Of a DNA stretch of 64,000 nucleotides, positions 23,301-35,300 are shown in pieces. The notes under the pieces are model-generated. The model saw nothing but the letters and a program-made list of their open reading frames with translations, was not told the DNA's origin and made no database searches. The position numbers and the translations under genes were made by a program. How positions within the stretch are numbered: position 1 is the first letter of the stretch; each line of letters begins with the position of its first letter. This stretch comes from Gadus chalcogrammus (taxonomy: Eukaryota; Chordata; Actinopteri; Gadiformes; Gadidae): the NCBI RefSeq assembly GCF_026213295.1, contig NC_079412.1, forward strand, positions 9,406,454-9,470,453. The letters are read 5' to 3'.

Positions 23301-26300
23301 AAGGCTCTATTTTATCTCCAATTCTTTTTGCGTTATATCTGCTGCCCCTATAGGTTCCATTTTTAAAAAACACAACATTTCGTTCCACTGCTTCGCAGAT
23401 GATCTACAAATATACCTGCCATTAAAATCAATCAAAGAATCAACAAATGCATTGTCAAACTGTCTGAAAGATGTGAAAACCTGGTTGGAACTTAACTTCC
23501 TATCACTAAACAATGATAAAACCGAAATAATTGTTTTTGGCAAATCCGAACTGCTGGATGGCATCGACAGTGTTCTTGGTCCCCTTGCCTCCTATAGCCG
23601 CCCTTCTGTCAGAAACCTCTGAGTTATTTTCGACTGGTTTTAAATTTAACAAGCAAATAAGCTCAGTCGTGAAGACAAGCTTCTTCCAGCTGCGACTCCT
23701 AGCGAAAGTAAAGCCGTATCTCCCACCAAAGGACTTTGAAAGAGTCATTCACCTGTTCGTAATGTCCCGTCTAGACTACTGTAATTCTCTATACTTTGGT
23801 GTGGACAAATGTCTGCTCCGTCGCCTGCAACTGGTCCAAAATGCTGCTGCACGTATCCTCACTGGAAAAAGGTGATATGACCACATTACCCCTGTCCTGG
23901 CCTCTCTCCACTGGCTTCCTGTGGTTTTTAGAATTCAATTCAAAATTGTGTTTTAAGCTACATGGGCTGGCACCTAAATATATGTCAGAGCTGGTCCGCA
24001 TCCATGCTCCATCTAGAGAAATTCGGTCAGCTCAGCAGATGCTGCTGGATGTACCCAGTTGCAGACAAAAAACAAAAGGCGACAGAGCCTTCGCTGTGGC
24101 CGCTCCTAACCTTTGGAACAGTCTCCCCCTGGGTCTGAGATCTGCCCAGTCCATAGAATAGTTCAAAACACAACTAAAGACTCACTTTTTTTTTACATTG
24201 GCTTTTAATACAGATTAAGATTTTATTTTATCTTATTCATTGTTGTTGCTAATATGCAATATTAAGCCTTCTTGTTCTTTGTTTTGTTTTTTATATTGTA
24301 TTTGTGTACAGCACTTTGGTCAACTACTGTTTTAAAATGTGCTATATAAATAAACTTGACTTGACTTGACTTGACAAAAAGGCTCTGGCCTAAATTCCTA
24401 AATTTACAATAACAGCTCATTGACCGCCCTTTCAAAGATAAGAGTACGTTGAGATGGCTGGCCCTGGGCGTGGTTGGTTGGTCTGGTGCGTGAGTTAATG
24501 AAACGTTTGAGATGATTGTAAAATAGGCGTGATACATGCCTGCTAACCGAGATCCTAGTATACTAATCTTCCTTGCTCTGAATGGGACGATCTCGTTTTC
24601 AAATATCGAAAATAAATAGGAAAGGAATAATACGTTGTTCAAAGGAATAATGCACGCATAATAATGCAATAATAATGCAAATGAATGATGCATGGAACAA
24701 ACGTGTCACTTCAATGCAGTCGGTTTCTGTACGGTTTCCGTGCGGTTTAGCACTTTTACCGCGCCATTCTAGGGCCAGTTAGTGGCCTTCTTGGCTTTCC
24801 ATACTGCTGCAACCCCACCCTAGCGGAAACACTGGGGGAAATTTGTGGTTTTGATCCTCTTTTTGAGCTTGTTTCAGCCTGATTACACTCTAGCTGGCTC
24901 AACCGAGATGAGAGAGAGTATGGAAATGGTTATTCTTGATTTGTTAATTTATATGTCGTGCTGTTTTAATGAAAAGTCGGCTGAGATAACGTTTTAAACC
25001 ATACTATCGAATGCCATGTATCTTCAAAGATAGGCCACCAACAATTGTAAAACCAATTAAAAACTTCTTGGAGAATAATTTCAGCTCTGTTTTTCTGAAT
25101 GAACGAGTTTATTATCTCACATAGGTTTTCATGGCAAATTATTATTCCGCTTTTGACTGAATAACGAGATAGCTCCAAATCCCAAGAGGAGCTCTATTTC
25201 ATAGAAGCAAATATGTCCTGCCAGTTTTATTTTGGTTATGCATTATGCTTCCATAGTTGGGAGATGCCCTTAAGTATTAGTAAGGTAAGGCATTGTTATT
25301 AGTTGCCCGACTTTGCGCAGGCACCTCAGGGCTTAGGGTTAGGGTTAAACCCGTCTGATCTGCTGAACATTGCAGCGTTTTTCCAGGATCAACGCCGTGG
25401 TGTGGGCCCAAAGCGCAGTTTCTCTTGGGATTTTGAGGTAAAGCGTAATGCATTCATTTGAGAAATCTAAAGAGATACCTCATGCTCCCAAGAGAAGCTG
25501 CGTTTTGGTCTGAGTTCTATCCCCGTTGTAACCTCCGAGGCGACGCCACTGGCCTTCACTGCCCTTTGTCTCCCACTTGTGTGAGACAAAGGGCGATTTG
25601 TGAAAACATTCCCAAGCTCTGTTGATACAGAGTGGGGAAACCCAACCCCCTACTCTGTCATGAATAACAATGTCCCTTCATGTTTTCTTCCATAACTTAT
25701 AGTAGCGGAACATTATATGAGACTGAATGAACCGTTTTTTATTTCTCCCACGGTTAATTTAATTCTGCTACATTCTTCACCGATCGATACTAATTTCAAA
25801 CACTTTTACTCAAGTGCATTGTCTAGAAAACATTTCTAGAGCGCTTCTGTTACTTTAGTTTAAAATGAAAAATCTGGATTTATATTTATAACGTAGGCTA
25901 TTTCAAAATGTAATCAAAGCACAAGGAACCAATTATCAAAACCAGACCTCGCGGTCCGTCAGGTGATGCCAGGCTAATGATGTCCTTGATAGGATATTTG
26001 GAGACAAATGTGGACATTGGACAATATTTCAAACCTAACCCTTACCGTTGATATTGATATTCAATCCGTTTTTTCCTCATATCAAGGACTTTGTGGATAA
26101 AAACTGTTAAGTCTGGATGAAAGCCAGAACAACCAGACTTAAAAACAGTTTTTATCCACAGGCCATCAGGCTGCTGAATGACTCTTTCAAACACTGATGA
26201 CACCCTGTATTTCCACTATATTCAATACTGTGAACTGTATTTATTTTCAACTGTGAGCTTAATTTGCACTAAGTACTTATCTACTAATAATATTCAACAT

Positions 26301-29300
26301 CCAATGTATATATTCAAAATGTCTATATTTCAATGTCTTCCAAGGCCTTCTGCTGTATGCAAACATTGCACGTGCTAAACAGCACCTTATATTGAACTGT
26401 TTTTGTTTAACTAAATTCTGCTCTTTGTACAGATATTTTTAGTAGTTTAGTTTATTTATCTATTTATTTTAAGTATTTTTTGTGTGAAGGGAACTTGCAA
26501 ATTAAGAATTTCATTTCCCAGTGCAAACTATGTTTCCATTGTGTATATGACAATAAACAATCTTGTATCTTGTATCTTTGTGAGGCACTCAGGGAAATAT
26601 GTGTGAAACATTGCCACGTATAAACAGGACCAATCTGAATTAAATCAGCTCTCAATTACTTATTGAGATGAGGAAGCAAAAACTAGGGAATACTGGACGT
26701 CAAACCGAATTCTTCATTGATCCTGTCAGAAATCCAAAATGTTGGTTTACTGACATAAAATCATACATTTGTGGTAATACTCAATGCAGTTGTCCGAAAG
26801 GCTTCCTTTTCTGCTCTGCATGTGAAAGCAGCCTCGGGTGACACAGATAATGTGGAGACCATGACCTGTTCATCAATGCACAACACTGTAACACTAAACA
26901 GTTATTAAATGCTAATGAGTTATTTAGCCAGGAGGGATGCATCATTACAATAGCCGGTCCGAGCAGTGACTCAATGCTGAAATTAATCCATCCAGTGTCG
27001 TTCTTCAGCCCAAATCCAAACCTGATTTAATCTTAGGGATTTAAATGCATTTAACATGGCAAGAACATCTACCACTATTACTCAAGTAAAGAATGGAATA
27101 TGCTCTTGAATCTTGAGTACAAATGCCAATGTGGTCCTTTGACTTTTACTGCAGTAATTCTGTGTCTCAGCTTTTGTACTTTACTTTTACTAAAGTAAAA
27201 TATCAGAGTTCTTCTTCAAACACTCGTTTACATTGTTTCACGAAGGAAGATCCCATAGACCAAGTAGACTAACATATGCGCTTTCCTGCTAATGTTGAAT
27301 ATGCTCATGTATTCGTTTCGGCTTATTGTGACAAAATGAATACTAAATTTTGTCTTATTGTGCTTTTTCCTTTTAGCTCAAGATTGTGAGAAACCTATGA
27401 GAGACACCATGACTTTAACAAATGAATACATCCAGAAAGAGCATTTTCTCAGCGGATCATTTGTAACATTTAAGTGTGCAACGGGATACAGGAGTACTGG
27501 AGGATCTGGTAAAACCACTTGTGAGGCTGGGACATGGACACCTTCGACACTTGGATGCGAGAGTGAGTATTATTTGTTTTCAATGTTTACTGCACTGACA
27601 CAGGGACTATAACTACATTTTTGGTGCACCAGCCACTGTGTCTGGTGGATGAAAACAATTAGCTGGAATCCCGTAGCCCTCATATTGTAAGTAAGCTGTA
27701 GGCTCTTTGAGAATATCTGTAACGTAATGAAGGAATAAATATGAGAATTTGGGCCACGGACTGGTTTGAGAAAGCCATTCAGGTTTTGTACTCAATGTGC
27801 CAAATATGGATGATTTCTCCTGTTGGGTGCAAGAATGTCAACACTGCATAGAAGATAAATCTACTCTGCCAAAATAAATGTGTATAAACCAGACAGATGG
27901 GAGATGTCACGGAGGCTAAGTCCATATTGTTTTGTCTTTCATTTAACATGACATAACAATTTAAAATTAATTAATGTCAAGTTGTCCTTTCTTGGCACTT
28001 GTGTGTTTTTGATAAGTTAAATCAGCAGTGTGACAGTGTCACAATATGGAATGGCGTGTTTTTGCTAGGGATGGGAATTGAATTTATGTAGTTTTTTTGA
28101 CACTGATGGCATTATCGATTCTTCCGATTGATTTGATTTCATGATAGATTCCTTATACCTTTTCTGCTAAGCCTGCCTGCATGGCATTAATTATAACATA
28201 GAATTACTAGCCTCGGTAACGGTCGTCATTTTACAACAACTTATGCATTTTGTATTATGTTATGTACTTTGGTAAAGTTTTGAAGCAAGACTAATTTATA
28301 GTCCAAAAATAAAGCCAGTCAGTACAGTGATTGGTTTGTCAAGTGCAGGCGAGTGAAACTCTTAGTAAAATAAATTAGGAGTCCTAAATTAATGTTTATC
28401 ACGCCCATTATTTTTGTGTACTCGTGTAACCGGTTAGTAAATCAAAACCCTTTAGGAAAAATCAGTAAACGAAGACCGTAAAAAAAAAAGTGTACATATT
28501 TATAATTTGAAATTCGTCCCAGCCTTTATACCACAGACACTATAGAGTTTATAGCATATAACCGCGTTTTCTGATTACCGTTTAGTGAAACAGTAAGTTG
28601 ACAACATCCTAATTAACACCGCAACTGCAAATTAACCCCACGGAGATAACCATGGCAACGGGTCAAACAAATTTTCTTTTTGTCATCATTCTTCGCGAGC
28701 ATCCGCTGTGTTGATAAACAAATAACCCTATTGAACGAGGTTAAACCGAGTGAGCGCGGTTTTACCGTGTACACGAAAGAAATGGGGTTGTGTAACCGTT
28801 TACAATTTTTTGTAACCCTAATTTGGACCATGTATCGGTTAAGAGTTTTTTGATATTTCTTGCATCCCTACTTTGGACTGTTTCTTCCTCTATGCTATGA
28901 AGAGTTCAATGTTTTGAAATGCGCATGTGCAACTGTCAGACAAACATGCTGGCATTGATGAAAGGGATTGAAATGCTCAGGTTTACTACAGATATCATAA
29001 TTTTGTTATTGCAACTTCTTGCTCTGCTCAAGTATTTGTTGTAATTTAACTTAATTTAGCCTATTTTTCAATCATGGGTCAAAAGGAATAATGCAGACTA
29101 TGTTTTTTGAGATTGGTCTAGTATTGAGGGAGAACACTCTCAGATGTCATGTGCAGCTCACTGACATTTTCAATTATCTTCCTGCAACAACTCCACTTTC
29201 ATTGAGCGAGACTCGCTTGGACGCAATAACAAACAAACCATAATCAGGTGAAAGGCAAAGAGACAAGTTTCATTCCTTTTTAGGGATCCGTTCCAAAATG

Positions 29301-32300
29301 ATAGAATATAATCTGAATCAGTGGCAAAAGCCATCACTTTTAGAGGACCAACAGCGATGAGTGCTTTTGCCCCAATAGATTACTGCCCGTTTACGTCGAA
29401 CAGGGCTGCAACCAAAATTATCAGATAATCCAGGTTGAAAAATGCAGAGGTTTTCTTTTGTTTCTCTCGTATTCTCTGAGGCTGTATTTTTGATCGCTTT
29501 ACTGTAAATCTGGACTTTATAACTTATATACTGCAGCTATTTTCTCCCATTACCAATTTGGAACCAGACATTTTCTCAAGAATAAAATTAACCCATCTAG
29601 GTAATTTCCCTCAAATCTTCTAAGTCTTATTCAGACCGTGAATACATAACATACACATTTAAGGCTGCGTTCACACTAGGGCTGGGCGATTAATCTAATT
29701 TTGATTGTGATTTCAATTTTGGAGTAAAACGTTCACATACTAATATAATCGAATTTTCTTTAATAATTATTATTATTTTTTATTAATGATTGCCTATTAT
29801 ACTACTTTTCTGGTCTTAATTTCTTTTTAATGACTCCTATAGAGCAACCTGACACGAATCACAGCACAAAAACCTATGTAGATTTTCGGGAAACTCTTCC
29901 TCTCATCTGGGCGCTTTCAGCATCAACGCTCGGTTTCGTCGCCCCTCCTGCCAACCCCACTCTGTTGTGATTGCTTACCTTCCGGAAGACCTGCGAAGGG
30001 CATTACCATACATGGAAAACCCGGATTGTTCTACGTAAATAAATCCCGGAAATTTGATCAAATTAATCGTCACCGGCGTCCCTACTGTCAGCAGGGAATA
30101 TGTCTAAATTCATGTACGTCATTATTTGACACTTTAGTATGGTTAAACATGACTATAAATCATTATAACAACGTTTCTAGGTCATAAAAGACGAAAAGCA
30201 TAATAGGTGCTCTTTAAATGTTTAATAGAAAGAACAGCTGGAGATATATAACATTTTCTCTTTGACCGTTTTGTGTATTTTTTTAAGGCGAAATTTCAAA
30301 GTTCTCAGTTACAAAGTGTTTTTGGGGATTGAGATGCTGAATAAAGACATGTTTTTAAACTCAAAAATAATCGTTTGAATAATTATGATTTCAATATTGA
30401 CAAATAATCGTGATTATGATTTTCTTTCCATAATCAAGCAGCCCTAGTTCACACCTCATCTATTCGGACAGTTTAAACCATGGAGGGTTTTCCCCTCGTA
30501 GATGTTGCTTTAAATCAATATTTATGGTCTTTTGACTTTATTATGTGCTTTTGTGTTTTTCTGCAGAGTTTAATTGTGGGAGCCTCGAGCTAGTTAACGG
30601 GCATGTGGAATACAGTGAAGGAACCTCATTTGGGAGCGTGGCTATATTCTCCTGCAACGACGGGTTAGTGATTAACCAAGTTTTATTTATTTGCATCCCC
30701 ATTTGGTTATAAATGTTCCTTCAATATCTTGTAGGAATATAAAATATCAAGGACGTATTTGGTTCCTTTCCGTGCACTTGATACTAAGCATTGACCGGGA
30801 ATTGGATTCGGTAGATTAGATGTGCACTTGAATTAAATTAGGAGGGCTAAGGAGTTGTTGACGGTTGTTTTTAGACCTACATTGTCTGGCCACAGAGATA
30901 TTCAATACTGTGGGAATGGGAACCGTGGAGGTAGGTATGTAGAATGAGGTTATCTCAATCTATTCCCACTAATTAATTAACTTTTTTGGGTTAGGGTTAG
31001 GGTTTCCTTGCTAGGGTTAAGTACAGTGGCGGTGGGTCAATAGAGGGCGCTAGGGCGCCGCCCCTCCGTGAAATATTCACTTGAATATATCTGCCAACTA
31101 TTAATCAACTTTTATCAATACGAAATAAATCAACAAAAATACATAGCGTTTATCCTTGTTTAATTGTGTGAAACACTTGTCACTGCCAGCAACCATTTAA
31201 ATGCGTCTGAACGTCAATGATTTGGGCTAGGCTAGTTATTGGTCATTCGAAATAAACCCCTCCTCCAAGTCAGGGGCGCCGGCCATGTTGACGTCAATGT
31301 AAGCTCGCTAAGTTTTTGCTGTCTATCAAGCAGAGACAGCTTTTCATTGATGCAAGAAAATTCGCCCTCGGGTCGCACCAGTGTCACAGAAAATGGACGC
31401 TATAGGACAGTGATCATGATTTGTCTCAATATCAGAATAACAACAATTGGTGGTGGATGGATGCAATGGATGGTGGAATGGCCATAAATTAGGTCTGTAT
31501 ATGCAGTGTAAGCTTGTCCAGGCCCTGCAAGTCAGGATGTAGGCTATGAATCTGAATGAATAGTAAGTTAATAGGTAGTAGTGGCCATTCCCAAAATGCA
31601 CCAGAATACAGGAAACGTTTATGGGGGGGGGGGGAACCCCAGGCCATGTCTATTTCTTTGCCCCACCAACATTTTTGATTGAGTACTGTACCTTGCAATA
31701 TGGGGAAGTGATGATGAGGCAAAGACTCCTCATGTGCCATGCTAAGAATTACGAGCGACTACCACAATTTTACCTTTACATCTTTTTTTCCTGATCAGTA
31801 AAAGCTATCAACTGTAGTACATTTTAGCAAAAGTTATGCCTTATTCTTACTTACACACATTTATGTCGTACTTTGGTGATCTATGAAGTATCTTTAGAAC
31901 ATTTCTAGGTCATTTCCAAATGATGTACCACAATAATCCAATACTTTTTTTGTTATGTATGATCATGTATATTTTCTGTATGTCTTTCTTTAAGGTACAT
32001 TTTGGAGGGCAAGAATTTAACCTGTGGAAATACAGCATGGCTAGGCAGAACGCCGACCTGTTCAGGTTTCCAATCATATAAAGCATATTTGTGCACATAT
32101 TTAGTTACCATACATTTTCGAAGCCCCCCCCCCCCATATCTAATATCTATCTTGTTTTTTCAGTTGTAAAATGTGAATCACCGCCTTCAGTTGATAAAGC
32201 TGACGGTCCATCTCCAAAACGGGATTTCTATGATTTTGCAAGCGTTGTGAAATACAAATGTCAGAAGGATTACACCATCAATGGCTCACCATCACTTAAA

Positions 32301-35300
32301 TGTTCAAGCAATGGAAAATTCACACCAAATCCTCCAACTTGTTTAAGTAGGTTATAATGTTTTCGGCAGCTTTCCTTAAACCTGTCTCGATGAGTTGCAT
32401 ACTCTCGTTGAGAGAGTAACCAGGGAACGCATCCATGTTAACGCATTTCTATTACCATTTTTCTGCAGTGGTTCGCTGCAAAGCGCCGTTTATTCCAAAT
32501 GGTTCGCAAAAGTCTGGAGCCCGCCCTCCGTATGACTACAGGAGTTTTGTTGAGTACGAATGTAACCCTGGATTTAAGATGGAAGGGGAGGGGGCCATGA
32601 CCTGCCAACTGAACAGCACATGGTCATCAACGCCAGAGTGCAAAGGTAAGGGCTGCTTATAAATGAAGTTGATATAAAATTACCGCATTTGTTTGCTAAT
32701 TCTGTGTTCCAAACAATTTATCCGACCACAATATGAAAAAAGTGGCAGTTTTTGGGCTTTCCTTTGGAAATGTTTGAACTTCAGTTCACGCAACTAGTAT
32801 ATTGTTGGCTTTTCTTCTAGCAATTATCATCACCACAACCCCCACTACCACTACTACCACCCCTACCACCCCTACAACCATGACCCCAAAGACCCCCGCC
32901 ACCACCCAAAAAGACGGTAGCGTTGTTATATTATATTATATTGTATATTATTAGGGGTCCACCAATACAGTAATCTGTAAATGTAAAGCATCAGAGTCTA
33001 GGCCTGGCCAGAATACATAATTTTAAGCTTTGAATATTGGTTTAGTTTTCCAAACGAATATTCTTCTCTAAAATTAATTCTAGTGCGTATCATTCCTTCC
33101 CTGAACCGACGCGATGGAGACCTCTGCCGCAGAATCATATTTTATCAACTCATCGTATTTCCTCAAGGAAAACTGGAATATCACGTAGGATTCGTGCATG
33201 GACCTCGTGGCTTTAGGATCCACTCATGGATCTGAGTCCTACTCGGTCACATTTTAAATTTACATTGAAGGGATTTTGCTGACGATTTTACCCACACCAA
33301 CGGTGAAGTCAACCACACGGGGGACATCAGGAGCAGTTAGGGTGAGGCGTCTCGGCACTCCGGGGAACCGGGGATAGAACTAGCAACCTTCCAGTTACCC
33401 CACTCTACCCCCTGAGCCAGATAGGTTCCAGAACACGTGACCGTCGTAGCATGAGGGAAGGCCTACGAATAAGGTGGTCTGCTCCAATGACACGGCATAA
33501 TTAGCGCTGTTTACACGAACAGAAGAGACACAGGTGCTGTCGCGGATTACCGATCACCATAACACATAGAATGATACGTTTGGCCAGTTTGATGATTGCT
33601 GAAACGTTGAGGGGAAACTATGTCTGAGGGATGTCTCCATTATATTATTCCATCACTGGGATATTAAGACCAAGTGGAACCGTACCTTTTTTACCTGTGG
33701 TTCCTAAATATGCATAGACATAAAAACTTTAAATGTGCATACATTTTTTTAATAGCGTGAAGTTGATATAAAATTACCGCATTTGTTTGCTAATTCTGTG
33801 TTCCAAACAATTTATCCGACCACAATATGAAAAAAGTGGCAGTTTTTGGGCTTTCCTTTGGAAATGTTTGAACTTCAGTTCACGCAACTAGTATATTGTT
33901 GGCTTTTCTTCTAGCAATTATCATCACCACAACCCCCACTACCACTACTACCACCCCTACCACCCCTACAACCATGACCCCAAAGACCCCCGCCACCACC
34001 CAAAAAGACGGTAGCGTTGTTATATTATATTATATTGTATATTATTAGGGGTCCACCAATACAGTAATCTGTAAATGTAAAGCATCAGAGTCTAGGCCTG
34101 AACAGAAGAGACACAGGTGCTGTCGCGGATTACCGATCACCATAACACATAGAATGATACGTTTGGCCAGTTTGATGATTGCTGAAACGTTGAGGGGAAA
34201 CTATGTCTGAGGGATGTCTCCATTATATTATTCCATCACTGGGATATTAAGACCAAGTGGAACCGTACCTTTTTTACCTGTGGTTCCTAAATATGCATAG
34301 ACATAAAAACTTTAAATGTGCATACATTTTTTTAATACTACAGCGTTGAAATTTGATCTACCGAACAAAGAATATTCGGGCTCAGCCATAGAGATTAAAA
34401 CCAATATCGGAGATATTGTTGTGAGATGCAATATCTCCTTAATAGATACATCTATTAAGCTGCTATCTTGATATTCGGGTTGTTGACAGATGGAGCCGTC
34501 GCGTCTCTATAAGATAATTAATGGATTATGTGTGAATCTATAATCCTGACCCTAAAGTACTAACTGATACAGTGATGCTGAAGATTTTCAACAAGTTTGG
34601 AGTGAAAAAATGTGTTACAAGTATTACAAATTAAAAGTATTGGTGTATCCTATTAAACGCATTTGCCGTGTGTGGTAAAGTTTCCCCTTTACCTGGCTGC
34701 CTTTGACATCAAACCTTTAGGGCTTGGCTGTATGCGTGTAGCATGGTTCGATGAATGATCCTTACTTACTAATTTAGCTGCACTAGCATTAAATGATTGC
34801 ATACCATGACTGTGTTCAGCCAATGTCAATGTCATGTTCACAGATTCAAAAGGTGTTGATGTTGTTCCACCAAGGCCTCCCCGTAAGTCATGTCATTAAA
34901 TATATCTGCAAGAATTGTTTAAACAGTCATTGAAGGCATTTGAACCCTTGTCGTTTGGCTCATACGGGGTGAATGTACAAACCCACACCAAAAAGACATC
35001 CATTTCCTCCTGCTAGTGCCCTTACGCCTGGTCCCAGGCGGTAGGCCTGGTCCCGGGCACCAGGCCGGTCCCAGGCACCAGGCGGTAGGCCTGGTCCCGG
35101 CCACCAGGCGGTAGGCCTGGTCCCAGGCACCAGGCAGTAGGCCTGGAACCACCGATGACTTATGTATACATGTTTTAAGTCCGAGCCTGGGGGAGTATTT
35201 GCACCCACTGAGAACCCCCCTCAATAAGGGCGTGAAACAGCCCAAACGTTACTTCCGTAACAGTCCAATCAGACAGTGGGCGGTGCTGACAGTGCAGAAG

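Noticed and set aside
25331..25347. Telomere-like (TTAGGG) repeats, also at 30,990 and 55,768
   Set aside because: Only two to three units each, too short to call interstitial telomeric sequence.
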